NCBI RefSeq assembly: GCF_964355755.1
Contig: NC_092675.1
Span: forward strand, 10,863,312-10,927,311
Direction of reading: 5' to 3'
Source: Antedon mediterranea
Taxonomy: Eukaryota; Echinodermata; Crinoidea; Comatulida; Antedonidae
DNA: 64,000 bases
Shown here piece by piece: positions 37,101 through 49,290 of this stretch; within the stretch, counting starts at the first letter, position 1; each line of letters starts with the position of its first letter. The translations under genes and the position numbers were made by a program. Under the pieces are notes generated by a model, which saw nothing but the letters and a program-made list of their open reading frames with translations, was not told where the DNA came from and searched no databases.

Positions 37101-40100
37101 AAGTTGCCTAAAAATTAGCAATTGAAGTTGCCGTATGGATAGAAATAGGTAAACAATTCCAAAAGACAAGACAAGTACTGTTAAGACTTTGAGTCAACTC
37201 TTCTATGGCTTTGTTGTCTTGCCAACGTTATTAACATTAAATTTGCCATCCATCTCAAAAGTTTACACAGAAATCTTACGCTAATTAGAAATGATTAGTT
37301 GCAATAAATACGGATTTGGACATTATCTGTTGTCAAAGATCATTAAATCTTTGAAGTTGAGAATTTTCAATACAAGTTACCACACCAAATTTCATGCTAA
37401 ATTTGAAGTATCGTGGGTCTAGTTTAAACATATCAATTTAATTTGGTTTTAGATGAACTTCAGACTGGTGGTACGATTGAAATGAACACAATCTTTACTC
37501 CTGGTAGCCTGCTACCACGTTCATCAAACACCAAGCTCAACATCAACTTCCTTGGGAAATCTATGGATGTCTTTGAAGTAGGTAGTTTTCAATTTATATC
37601 TTTTACCTATTTTGTAATGGAATGGCCAAGATATAAATACTGTGAGCTCACACCAAAATTTGAATCAGGTCCAGTTTTTTATCCATGTTCATGCCCATGA
37701 CATAATCTTTTTGCCTACATTTAATAGGACAAGAACATTATTTTTGGTTTTAATTTTGCCATGAAGAACAAATATAAAATATATTAAATATATATAAAAT
37801 ATATATTAAATGATAGTATATAGTTATTATTTTATTTGTTTTAAGGTTTGAATGATATGTTGATAGGTTTGCGGTACACCACGTACATTAGTTCTGAAGA
37901 GAACTGTTGAGTTGTTGCCCGACTAGTTTCCTGGACTTTCTGCATTCTCACTCCTGAGGAAAATCAAAGTATATTGATTGAAACATCGAGAAACTCAACA
38001 GTTCTTTCCAGAACTTTAGTTATTTTTGTTTTAGAAAGGTATACAAATTGTGTAATTCAATTTTAGTTTGGTTACCGTGCAGAGGGTCTTAATAACGTTT
38101 TGGAAAAGATGTTTGCACCAAATGGATTCTGGTACAAGAGAACCAATATCATGAATTTCTTGAAGAGATCAACAAGAAGTGTCAGACAGGAGACAGACAA
38201 AGAATTGATTGACAAAAAGGTATATTTTTAAATTATGTAATTTTTTTGATAATAATAAAAATGTTTTTTTATAAATTTTTGTTCATTTTTTAAAACAAGA
38301 GGTTTTGGTTGCTATTTCCTCTTTTTGATTGTTTTACTGTTGTATTGGGTGCAGGTCAAGTCGGCCCCAAACCGTCTCGGCCAAAGTCAAGTCGGCACCA
38401 CGTCAAGTCGGCACCACGTCAAGTCGGCCCCAAGTCAACTCGGCCTCACGTCAACTCGGCCAAAAACTAATCGGTCAACTCGGCCACAATAAAGTATGGA
38501 ACGCAAAAAGTGCTTAATATTATTATGATTCTTACTATCCACGCTTTAAAAAAATGAAGAAATAAAAAATATAATATAATTAAATAATATCATAAAAAAA
38601 TGAACTCATTGCCGATATGAATATAAGTAGCCGCGTGTTACAAAAACACGTGCAGGTACCGCATTTTAGTAAATCGAAGACGGAGGCCTACGTTCCACAA
38701 TTTGGCCATAGAAAAAATGATCGTACATATCGTTTTTGTCCATAATTTGCGTTTTAAAAAAAGGGGAAACGAAAACACGTAGCAGTTGTAGATATCGAAA
38801 AAGCTGCCAAAGGCGCAGGGAGACGCAGCTACGAATTGTTTTCAATTGTGCAATTTGAAATTTTATTTAACATAAATAAAGGAAAGTTGGTGAAATCATT
38901 CCTATTTTTTTGCTAAATATATTATTGTCTAAATATTAATATTCATTAAAAGTCAGAATTATTCATAGTTAAAAAATTGTGAAGAAATATTATTTTATCA
39001 ATCCCCTTCATTTGCACTTTTTGCGTTCCATACTTTAACGGGGCCGAGTTGACCGATTATTTTTTGGCCGAGTTGATGTGAGGCCGAGTTGACTTGAGGC
39101 CGAGTTGACTTGAGGCCGAGTTGACTTGGGGCCGACTTGACTTGGGGCCGACTTGACTTTGGCCGAGACGGTTTAGGGCCGACTTGGATCGAAATCGTTG
39201 TATTAGATCATACTGTGTTCTGTTTAATATTCTGCCTTGTTCCGACTAGTTAACTGTTTTGATTTAGTGGATGTATGCCGTTCATTAGTTGAAAATGCAT
39301 GTGTGCTGCCAAAGGCACAAGTTGATACTGCTCCCATCATTGTATAAAATCTCAATTTTTATACAGTAGTCATACTGCCAATTTGTTTTCGGTACAAACA
39401 GATATTGTATATTCAGAAAGTTAAATTATAGTTACATAGCATACAGCTACATAGGCTTCTGCATCTATTCTAGAATAAGCAGAGGATTGGTTAATTGAAG
39501 AAGAAGAAGAAGCATTGTGCAGTGAAACAAAGGCTATTGTTACACTTTTTAGTCAGTTTCTAGGAATAGAATTACCCATATTGTTTGCATGATCTACTGT
39601 GCGTAAGAAGTGAGATGGTAGGTCTTAGCCTCCTCCTAGGCCGTAGACCCTATACACAAGGCTTTGTGGACATGTTTAAGAGGGTTCTGCGGTTGCCAGC
39701 CTAGGTCTTAGGTTAGCAAAGTTCAAAAGGATGAATTAAAACACTTAATGAAAACCAAAAGAGGGCTTGTAATGCAAGGATGCCACTTTCTTTTTTAATG
39801 AATCTAAAAGATTCAAATTATTACAATTAGATGGTGATGTCTCAAAGTCAAAAAAGCCTCGAACCCATGCTGATATAGGTACAGTAAATGGCACATCTGC
39901 CTTAACCGCTCAGCCATGTGACTTGCTCTTAACAAGCCATCTGGTAAGAACAACATTTGTTTAATCAGAAAAGGTGTGTATTTCAGGTTAACCCATTCAC
40001 TATTGAGCCAGAACCATCTCAGGGATTCACATGGATGAAGATCTTTGGACAAGAAATGACATATGAAGCTTTCAACAAGGAATTCTTCCAATCTATTTTG

Positions 40101-43100
40101 ACTGAGGGCAAGATCAGGACAAACTTTAAAGATCTTGAGAAGGGTCTACGTGAGCCAATCACCTTTAACTGGAACAAAGGTATGAAAATGGAGAATGGTT
40201 TCTTATTAAAATATAATCTCATATAAACTAAGAGCTGATATAAAAATTAACTGATGAGATAAAGGAACTCTTTACATCTAGTCTTATCATCTAGTCAAGC
40301 TTTGTCATAACTGATTTGCTGCTGTATATGAAACTTATGGATAGTATTGCTCTGAACATAATATTTAATGTTTCATATACAATTCAATATAAAACTCCTA
40401 GGCATGGACTGCACCATTTTTCAGAACATAGTTTTTAACACACCATGTTTAACTTTAAATGAAGTGAATGAAAATGAGTTAGGTAAAGCGATTCCGCGAG
40501 ACTAGTAATATTGTATATTTCCAAAGCGCATAACTTATTGTGGAACACTCAATTTTTTTTAGTGCGGATAAACAATTATCTGGCAAATGCGGATAACCAA
40601 TAAAAAAATGCATTCAAGTTTACTGGTAGGACATTCTGTCGTTTTTATATGCTTTTGTCTTTTACTTACTTTTTGTTTGTCATACTTCTTACGCAGGTAT
40701 GCTCCTCCTGGACTATCAACGTCAAGTACCAACCATCTGTGGTTTCCCATTGTCTCTCAACATGACCATGGCTTCCATCTTGTCCATTGATAGTGAAGTG
40801 ACAATGCGTGTAACTCCAACCATTCTAAGTAAGAACCCAACTGACATTGCAAGCAACATCAGAATAAAACCAAGGTTAGTAAAATGTTCGATGACATGCT
40901 TTTGTTGCATCATTTTCAGATAGTTCAGCCTTTCCAGGAATTGGAGATGTGTGGAGATGATGAATCAGGTTTAAATAAAAAAAATACATTTTTGTTCTTT
41001 TATGATTTGCTGGTCACAAATGTTTATCACCTCTGCAATATGGTTTCTGCATGTAGAACCACATGATGGATGTATGTGATTGAAATGCTTTTGTATTGAA
41101 TAGCAGATTATTTTTTTCTGTAATTCTACGCATTTCTTAATTATCTTTTCAATTATGTATGTATGCGTGTGGGATGTTGCATCATTGAGGCTCTTATATT
41201 TTCAGAATGTCCATGAATCTTCTAAGCAAAATGGGTGTAACCTGTCCCTTTATGAGTACTGGTGTGGCCATGAACAGTACCATGAACTTGACCCTTCCTG
41301 TACAGTCAGAGATTGTTTACAACTTTGAACAACAAAAGCTCAGGCTTGATATTGAAAACCAAAAAGAAGACTATTTCAGTGTTTTCAGCTTTAAGTAAGT
41401 ATTTTTTATATATTTTCTCTTAATATTTTTTTGCCAATTCTTTCTTCATAGTCTCAATGGAACAAGTAACAGAAACATCATGACGTTTGTGGTCAAGCAA
41501 ACAAAAAGAAAACAAATCAAATTAAAACACTGACAAAATAGAAACCATGCAGTTGAGATCTTCTAATACTACCTTATACAGTAAAAAAATAAAAATAAGC
41601 TGAGAAAATTATAACTGAGAAAAGTACAAAATTTAGTTTGAGAAGGAATTGTATAATTGTCATTTCGTGTGTTTTTTCAGCCTCCATCACAAGAAACAGT
41701 TTGAATCTGCTCAAATACACTAGTGTCTCCTTGACAGTAAATGCTTATGCTTCTAAATCAGTTTCCCAAAACTTACCAATACAGAGAATAATTACAACAA
41801 ACCCAAATTTGTATTAACTTCACATACTAATAGAAATCTCAGTCCTCAATGTTCTGGTGCTCAAGGGTCTGGTTTAAAGATTTTATTTGTGATTTTTTTT
41901 TAGCCATACTCTGTACACATTTAGCAGCAAGATGGATTCTGCATTTGACAACTACACCATTATCAATGGATCATTCATTAACAGGATCACCAATGTAAGT
42001 TAGAATTATTTTGCTTGTATTATTTGGAGTTGGAGAGACATGCCCTCCAGTGATAGTTATCTTTGACAGCTTTTGTCTCTCCTCAGCGCTCCCTTTTTTT
42101 TATGTATCACTGAAAGGAATAAATAATATCATGCAAAAGTTAGCTCCTGTGTGATCACATTATTGTTCAAATCATGTCAAAAAAGTGACAACAAAATGAA
42201 ACATTTTAATTTTATTTGGCCAACTGCCAAAGAGAAAACCATTGGCCAAGCATTACATATAAGGAACATGTATTTCATCTCACATCATTCAGTTCAGTAC
42301 AGCAAAATGTATGTTTCCAGTTTTTTATAGATACAATTTTGATCATAAAATTCTAAAACTATTCACACAGTACATGTTGGTTTTCCTTGATTTTTGTAAA
42401 ACAATGGTATACAACTTCAACTTTAGTTATTTCTGAATTGCACAATGTGAAAATATAATTGAATAGAAATTCAATATAAAGCAAAAATGGTAACTTAAGT
42501 TAAATAAAAAATGAAATAAGACATATTTTATGTTTTTATGTTTAAAAATATTAACACCGAGTATATTACTTTGCTTATCAAGTCCATTTAGTAATAGAGT
42601 GCCTTCTTGTATTTCTAGCAAGATCAGTATACATCCTTGTAACAGTAGTTAGTAACAATAGAACTTGCATTAAATAATATTGATACTAATAATATATGGT
42701 ATTTATAAATTTAATTTTTATTTTGTTTTTAAGACAAGCACATGCTTCAACCCATTTGAAGGTGGTATGCGTCTCTGCTCCAACATGTCATATGTACCTC
42801 GTCTTGGTGTGCGTAAGGCTCCATTTAACCCATTGCTGGGATCATGCATGTGGAATATATACAGTACTCGTGGTGAGAACAGCACTGACCGCATCATCTT
42901 TGAATACGAAGCCACAAACACCAGCATGAATATTACCGTAAGTTTTTTATTTCCACCAATTTCAATATTGAAAAATAATGCTCATAAAAAAAGAATATTT
43001 TCACTTTCCACGATACTCTTGTAATATTACAAATTGCAACTATTTTACACAGAACCGAATTCTTTCTGTACACACATTTGGAGGAATTGAACCTCAAACA

Positions 43101-46100
43101 ACATTCGTTTTCAACTTTACAATTGATCGAACAGAGCAGAAATTTAACCTGACCATCAACCGTACTGATATTTCTGATTGGTTCTGCAATATCACATGCA
43201 AGGTTATGGATATTGAGAGGTCAGAGGTCAGTAATACATTTATTTAGATTGCTAGAAAACTGTTTTTGTTTTTTATTATCAAAGCAAGCCTAATTTGTTA
43301 TGAAACTTTGATAGTGACAATCACCATACAGTCAGCTTGCCTTAATTGACTGCAAATTATATATTATTACAGTCAACTCTCCCAATACCATAGGTTATTA
43401 ATCCTGGCCAGAAGTAATTTGCCATTTCACAGTTAAAATATATTTAATTACTTCTACAGAAAAATATTTTCAAAACAAAATAAATGCCCATAAAAACCCT
43501 GACAGACAATTTAACTATTTTTTGCTTTAGATTATAATTTTTTTTATCAAATTTTTGTGACATTAAAATAGCATAAAAATACACAATAATTATATCTAAG
43601 GATGTAAAGGTAGTACATTTTAGAGGCTTTTGTATCATGTGTGGATACATCTCACACAAATTTTTAGTTTAGCTCAACGCTGATTGGTTATTGATTTTAA
43701 AAAAATAAATGGCTCTCAGATTCATCGCTCCCAATCTGTGCACCGGATAAAAATCTGTATGGAATCCAGTATGTGTTAAGCTACATTTACAGCCTTTTCC
43801 ATTATTTAAACAAACAGTGCCATCTTATATTCCAAGAAACGGAACAAGTGTGAATGGTTCTATTCTTCAACACTATATGGATAACACTTTATGATTTATT
43901 GCTTACATTATTTTAACAATATTTGATGATCTATTTTTTCTACCTTACAGGTTAACATGACTATGGAATGGGGTCTACCCATGAACTACACTTTCAATAT
44001 TACTGACAGTAAGATCTTGTACCCAAGCCACGAATTCTTTATCATGATCAACAGTGTACGCAACGTAACTCTTAGGAACAGAACTTATGAGTTTACATGG
44101 GCTGAGGTTCCAATGTGGCTACAAAACGTAATTAATTTTTTTCATAGTAAAAACATATCTTGTAGACTAATTAACTTTTCGGTTTTTTATAGTTAAAACA
44201 TATAGGTTATGTTCACACGTACAGCGTAAGACTGGCATGAATATCTTCTTTTTATATCAGTAATAACATTTACAATAATTATTTATAATAATTAGGTGTA
44301 CACCAGCCCTTTGTCGTATGTGAACACACCCATAGAACGTTTTTTTATTTGTATGTAGTTCACAAGAGATGTCCAGCTAAATCTGCCATTTTTGTTGTAC
44401 AAACTAAAATATGTTGAAGATGTCGACATCACACGATTTCCTCAATTGTTCAGCAGAAACCACACCATGAACATAACATTGCAAGTAAGTACTGTTACTT
44501 ATTCACTAATTACTATCTTTATGGTCTATTTACGCATAAAAATTATATAGATGTTAATTAAGATTAATTTATTCTTTTTGGCAGTTGATATGTTTAGTCT
44601 CTAGATTTAGGCATTTTATAAGCTGATTTATCCACATCCACATATCTTTTTCACTAATTTGCTTTTACCAATAAAAGAACCGGAACCGGAACCACCGGTA
44701 GGTGGCGCTTTACACGACTAAGGCATTAACGGAACACTCTCAATTACTTTCTTAGTGAAAATCAGGTAATAGAGAGGTTTCGAAATCTTAAGAATACGAT
44801 AACGAAAACGGATATGTCGCGCACACGTTTTCGTTGTCGTAAGCCAGTAAAAATCTGTTTCGCATGGCAACGAAATATTGAGGGCGCCGTCCAAAATATG
44901 ACTGCGGTAAATTTGAGCAAAGCGCAGGTACGTGTTGCTTGGCTGCCTAGGCCTAGTGTAACGTCAAAGCGAGTGAGGACTTTAAAAACTGCTATTTATC
45001 AAAATTGACCTGGTATTTTAGTAAATTACTTTAGTAAATTACTTTCAATAAATCTATAATTATATTATAATCATGAATCATTCCTGATTTAAATGCAAAA
45101 TGTGCAAAATAGATGAAAAACTATACTCTATAGAGAAAAGAAGTTCTTAGTTGATAAAACTAAGCCGTCAGACAGATAGATGCACTATCAGACTAAACAA
45201 TGATGCCACATACATGACCAATGCGAGTACAGACACTATCAAAACATTCACTTCCAACATCAATATCAGTAGGTGAGAGGATGCATTCCCTGTATGTGTA
45301 ATGCATCCTCTCACCACCAGAATCCTTCATCAATAACAGTAATTCTCCAAGCACAGGAACATAACACAAAAGTATGTTCAACATCAAAACAGTTCAAGAC
45401 ATGTCCCAATACATTTAAATCCATTCACCATGCCTTCAACAAGTAATAGTACCTGGTCAACCTTCATCTTTTTAATTATTGTGCGGCACCACATTATAAC
45501 ACTACACAAGAACAACAATATGGAAAGAATTACTAATCATCTAAAGTACCATAATCTATTCGTAAATGCGGAAAAAAACAGAATATACAGTTGTCAAACG
45601 CGATGAATCACAGTGGAAGGAAACAAAGAAGCTGGGTTCATTATAAGGAGATGCCGAACAACTAAACAGATGCAACTCACGACCCTTATCTTTAAAAATT
45701 GTTGAAGCACGATGGAAGCTTTTCGGACATAAATTGAAACATGATAGGAATACACCAGCAAATCTGGCCATAAAGTTCTACTTTACAAACACAAAACACA
45801 AAAAATACAGAGGTAGGTCTATATGCACACTTCCAGTTACAATGACATAAAAAAGGTGAACCCCTCTAGCATGATGAGGCTGGAGACAATGAAAGATGTT
45901 GACTATTTTAAAAAGTTGGCGAACAAACGAAAGGAATGGAGAAACCTGGTACAAAGAGTAAGCAAGGCATGCCCAGGCGGAGAAATCAGAAGATTACTCG
46001 GCGAAGAGGCACTAAATAAAAAATAACAACATCTATAAATGTACAGGTAACCTTTCATCTCGGCAGACGCAACACATGGCATCTATCTCTAGTTCCGAAA

Positions 46101-49067
46101 AACTCTGGATCTTGGCTGAAAATTTGAGTTGAAAGGAGTAGGATTTTAATCAATGATATAATAATTTTAAATAATGATGTGTATATATAATTTACACCTG
46201 TTCTCTTGCAGAGGATCAAATAGTAATATAGGCTAGGCTGTAGCTTGTTATGTATGCTGATATAAAAATATATTATATAATTTACTGCAGGCTAAGCAAG
46301 AACGCACTATTGATATCATTATGAACCTACCACTTCAGTATGTACAAATCTTCAACATGACTCTTCCAACCAGAAGTGACATCATTCAAAAGAGAGTCCC
46401 ATTGGTTTATGAACAATTCCAGAGGGAAGTCACTGATAAATTCTTCCAGCGTAAGTAATTTTTCGTCATTGAAATTTTAAAATACTTAACATAACAGAAC
46501 ACAAAGGACAAATTTGGTGAATGGAATTTTTCCAACTTACTTATTTATATTTATTTGTTTTGTATTTATTTCAAAACATTTTCTACTTATACAGCCACAT
46601 GCACTGTCAATAACTTTGATAATTTCACCACATTTGATGGCGTCAACTACCGATACAGAATGCCTGTAACCTGCCCTCATATTTTGGCAAGAGACTGCTC
46701 TCCTGAACAACTGTTTACCGTTCTGCTACATAACCGCACCATGGTTGATAATACTGTCAAGAAAGTTGTCACCATTCTAGTTGAGGACAAAAAGATTATT
46801 CTAGACTCACATGACAATAAAACTATCAAGATCCAGGTAAACAATACTATATTATAATAACTTTGGCTGATACACAAATTCATTAAACCCAACGAACTAC
46901 AAAGTACCAAAAAAATGGATTCTTCTCTCTACTCAGGCATTCATTGCTCAAAATATCTTAATAATTAATTATTATAAACAGATTGATGGCGAAAACCTGT
47001 GGATTAATTCTGATAACTTGACAAGTGACTTAAGATTTGCTACCGTCAGAATGAATGTTAGCCGCACTGAGGTGAACATCACAACATCTGTTGGCTTGAC
47101 TGTCATCTACAACATTGAAAATGTTACCACAATTCTAACTCCATGGTTCTACAATCAAACCTGTGGTATGTTTTTAAATTGATTTTATATTGAAAATAAT
47201 GTATGACTATCAGATAAATTATTAATTTTTTTTAAATTTTACAATTTTCAAGAAATTAACACAAGCAAATGCAAATAAAAAAAAATTTATGACCCCACAA
47301 AATTTTAAGATACCTTGGCGAAAAATTGTCCTGCCATTTAAATACTCCTGCTATTTAAATGGCTGTGGCCATCTATATTCACAACACAAAATTGGAGGGT
47401 CATAGCTGCTAAGCCTATCTAACCACATAGTGACTGGGTTTCAAACTTTGATTGGTCATTCATTCAACAACAATTTGCTGTTAAAATACCAGGATTAATA
47501 TAGTGCCCTACAGAATCATGTATTCAAATTCGTGTGATCAAATTGATCATGTTGCTTTGTGAATAAGTTGCTTTTAACAATTCAAAGTACTGCCTCTTGT
47601 GAAATAGTATAAAAACCAATATTTTTCTTTGTAGGAATGTGTGGTGATTTCAATGGTGAAACTGCATATGAATATGTAACACCAGAAAATCAATGGACTA
47701 CAAACAGCACTAAATTTGCAATGAGTTGGTTAGTCCCTGGAGATGGCAATAAAGATGGTTGTAAGTCAAACTACTCTTTTGAAAAAGAAATCAAATATAC
47801 AGTCCTCTCCAAATAAACGCCTTGCTGTAAAGATGATTACATTTTTAACAAATTTGAGTATCAGAAAGTATCAGAAAACTTGCGACCAATAAAGTGTATA
47901 AAATGGTTGTTCAGTCAGATTCATTTTTAACACAAAATATATTGCAATGCATTAAATGTTAATAGGAACTCTCCACTATGAATATTAATTTTTAAAAGAG
48001 TGAAAATGAAAAATTCTACAGAATTAAGCATACATTTAAATATACTATAATTAAATAAGTGTAGATTATCGCTGGTGAATACTACTTACTTGTTATAGTA
48101 ATTTATTATTTATCGTTTTATCATTGATTACTTTTAGCATGCAACCTTATCAAGAATTATGTATACCCTCTGCCAGACCAAGTATTCATTGGCAAAAAAC
48201 AAGCCTTGTGCCTGAGTACTGAACCTGTATTCACCTGCCCAGAGACCTGTGTACCAGCCTTCTTACTCGACACAACAACCAGAGTTTCCAAAAATGTAAG
48301 TTGTAGAAACATGTTCAGCTATTAGTTAGGAAAGTTTGTTTCGCTGTTCACAATATTGTAATGATTGTGAATTGAAAAATAAATAATGGGCGCATGAGAT
48401 TACTATACAGTACCTCCATCCAGTTCTGGATTTATGTTCGAAATAATTCAGTACAGCATGGTCGCCAATTGCATGCTCGATCGAAGATGATCTTCTGCCC
48501 GTATATTTTTTTCGAAGATACTTTTATGATTATTTGATTATAAACTATATAATCTTTCTCTTTGCCTATTTAATCTTTTCTGTGTCTCTTAATAAATAGC
48601 CTAGTAATAATAGTTCTAGGTTTGTGTAATGAATATTTATAAGTTTAATGGTACAATTAATAATTTCATGATATGAGGTGAAAGATGAAATTCTATTTTC
48701 ACAAGGTAAAGCCCGAGTGAAATTTCAAATTTCACCTCATGAAATTATTTGTACCGTCGCACAATATAAAAACGTTCATTATTTTTTTTATATAAAATCA
48801 AATAATCTGATCATCAATAGTACATACTTTTGCATGCTATGTGACCGACCCTCTAAATGACAGGTTTTATAATTAATACTGACTTTTCCATTCATTTTTA
48901 AGGTTGGGTTTAACTGCTTTGAGACCAAAGACAGAGAGGCAGATATTGTCCAGTTCACCAAGAATGGAAAATCATTGTACAACAAGAGAGTTGACTTTAT
49001 GAAGGAGATTTCTATCCCAGATTACTGTATCTGCTCTACAACATACAACCCTAAAAGGCGTTATTAA
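27076..49067 (+). CDS. VTG: vitellogenin (large lipid transfer yolk protein), 30 exons, 1571 aa
   Basis: A secreted yolk precursor that carries lipid to oocytes. Thirty exons, all with GT-AG introns, add up to 4716 nt including the stop, and every phase agrees; four block entries give the exon coordinates. Order: signal peptide (MKTFILALCVALVCG), lipoprotein N-terminal beta-barrel, helical domain, beta-sheet lipid cavity (from about residue 848, with the family's CGFPL motif), von Willebrand D domain (about 1281-1465), and a Cys-rich tail. No phosvitin-like polyserine stretch is present. An in-frame ATG at 27058 would add six residues; I chose 27076 because it puts the hydrophobic signal at the very N-terminus. 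About 44 N-glycosylation sequons are present, 33 of them in residues 848-1464. The vWD domain and conserved barrel argue against apolipophorin or MTP. The gene appears intact despite many intronic repeats. Confidence 0.93.
28423..30112 (+). other. vitellogenin intron 4
   Basis: A 1.69-kb intron without exons. A GCACTATATAAATATA stretch near 29912 resembles a LINE 3' end, and about 29676-29730 is shared with 55146-55200. Confidence 0.6.
30780..31575 (+). pseudogene. LINE tail interrupted by HINE copy 2
   Basis: The frame at about 30785-30910 reads TYGDRAFAVAAPKLWNNLP and IKNASSIIQNTLKN, a non-LTR C-terminus. The 3' UTR resumes after the HINE and ends GCGCTATATAAATTGAAC. It is within vitellogenin intron 6. 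Confidence 0.65.
30924..31493 (+). mobile_element. HINE-like element, copy 2, in vitellogenin intron 6
   Basis: Same family as 5349-5980 and 63177-63777, with a minus-strand tRNA-like module at 31283-31356. It interrupts a LINE tail: the coding end lies before it and the sequence ending GCGCTATATAAATTG lies after it, at about 31550. Confidence 0.75.
32152..32990 (+). repeat. 33-bp minisatellite, about 25 copies, in vitellogenin intron 7
   Basis: The unit contains ACACCAAGAGTACTACTCTT and TTTAAATACACTC. The period is a multiple of three, so long open frames appear on both strands; they are artefacts. AGAGTACTACTCT is nearly self-complementary. Confidence 0.92.
33099..33370 (+). repeat. 136-bp tandem duplication
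   Basis: The segment starting CGGCGAAAGCAG at 33099 is repeated at 33235 almost without change (TGGCCAGCAGATGCATG, CAATAAACTTTGG, GTGTACCATAACTACTC). The near identity points to a recent event. Confidence 0.85.
34321..38219 (+). CDS. VTG: vitellogenin exons 9-16: helical superhelix domain (residues 322-783)
   Basis: Exons: 34321-34478, 34624-34789, 35302-35538, 36006-36242, 36495-36712, 36902-36993, 37453-37577, 38067-38219. The translated block is rich in amphipathic helices (for example HFLHLVNNLRLANFDMLSQI and NAIGNAGLSNGLFETV), as expected of the lipovitellin helical arch. Exon 16 ends in a basic stretch, KRSTRSVRQ; RSVR at residues 769-772 is a minimal proprotein-convertase site that could split the barrel-helix part from the rest. 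Cleavage there is inference. Confidence 0.9.
37890..38015 (+). ncRNA. hammerhead-like core between 24-nt inverted arms (Penelope-type motif?)
   Basis: CTGAGGA (37954-37960), a perfect 6-bp stem AATCAA/TTGATT (37962-37979) and GAAAC (37980-37984) follow the hammerhead order CUGANGA, stem II, GAAA. The segment is enclosed by arms at 37890-37913 and 37992-38015 that pair at 22 of 24. Penelope-like retroelements are known to carry hammerheads. I could not place stem III and the cleavage site, so activity is doubtful. It lies in vitellogenin intron 15. Confidence 0.35.
38347..39196. mobile_element. 850-bp foldback element with 8-bp target-site duplication in vitellogenin intron 16
   Basis: GTTGTATT at 38339-38346 is repeated at 39197-39204. 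The arms of about 160 bp (to 38512 and from 39017) are inverted and built of 16-bp units such as GTCAAGTCGGCACCAC and GTCAACTCGGCC. They end inward at GCGTTCCATACTTT and its inverse. The outermost nine bases of the arms do not match. The 8-bp duplication suggests hAT-type integration. The core is noncoding. Confidence 0.8.
39856..39922 (-). other. tRNA-Leu/Ser-like relic in vitellogenin intron 16
   Basis: The minus strand reads GTCACATGGCTGAGCGGTTA (a perfect A box, TGGCTGAGCGG) and later GGGTTCGAGGC (B box). The long spacing fits a class II tRNA. The T stem is damaged. Probably a SINE head or pseudogene. Confidence 0.45.
39987..46450 (+). CDS. VTG: vitellogenin exons 17-25: beta-sheet lipid cavity, sequon-rich (residues 784-1281)
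   Basis: Exons: 39987-40179, 40697-40874, 41206-41394, 41904-41994, 42734-42937, 43053-43226, 43951-44127, 44359-44484, 46291-46450. Exon 18 opens the open-beta-sheet domain with VPTICGFPLSLNMTMAS. The strands carry repeated Asn-X-Thr in alternating positions, such as FNLTINRTDIS, MNYTFNITD, RNVTLRNRTYEF and NHTMNITLQ. Exon 22 has two possible donors; GTCAGT after 43226 keeps phase 0 and was chosen. Intron 24 (44485-46290) holds a dead LINE. Confidence 0.88.
45420..46035 (+). pseudogene. LINE relic in vitellogenin intron 24
   Basis: Frameshifted plus-strand pieces read LKYHNLFVNAEK, SLKIVEARWKLFGHKLKHDR, NTPANLAIKFYF and MKDVDYFKKLANKRKEWRNL. RWxLFGHxLR...TPA and the EWRNLVxR end are typical of the C-terminal region of non-LTR elements. 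Dead by multiple shifts. Confidence 0.65.
46595..49067 (+). CDS. VTG: vitellogenin exons 26-30: von Willebrand D domain and C-terminal tail (residues 1281-1571)
   Basis: Exons: 46595-46836, 46982-47165, 47635-47760, 48138-48295, 48903-49067. The D domain starts CTVNNFDNFTTFDGVNYRY, matching the usual Cys...TFDG pattern, and contains GMCGDFNGE, the equivalent of GLCGNFNG. The tail has further Cys pairs (TCPETC, FNCFET, YCICS). The stop codon TAA is at 49065-49067. Confidence 0.9.
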
Positions 49068-49290
49068 ATATGCAATAACCTCTGCAGCTTAACTCATTCA
49101 AAGTATGATTCGTCTGTGTAAATAGTATGCAGTACGTATTCACTTTCTGATTTAATTTTAAATTATTGAACATTCCCACCAAAACTTGATCTTTCTTTTA
49201 TTCTACTTGTAAAGTTGTTTACAAATGAATTTTGAATAACAACCATTGTCAGCTTCATTTCAGTATTATAGATAATGAAAAGTGAATAAA
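49068..49290 (+). terminator. vitellogenin 3' UTR and poly(A) signal
   Basis: AATAAA at 49285-49290 lies about 220 nt after the stop in AT-rich sequence. It is the first clear signal after the gene. Confidence 0.65.

Noticed and set aside
44814-45008. 64-codon basic open frame in vitellogenin intron 24
   Set aside because: Sits in intronic sequence next to a LINE relic; composition alone does not support a gene.
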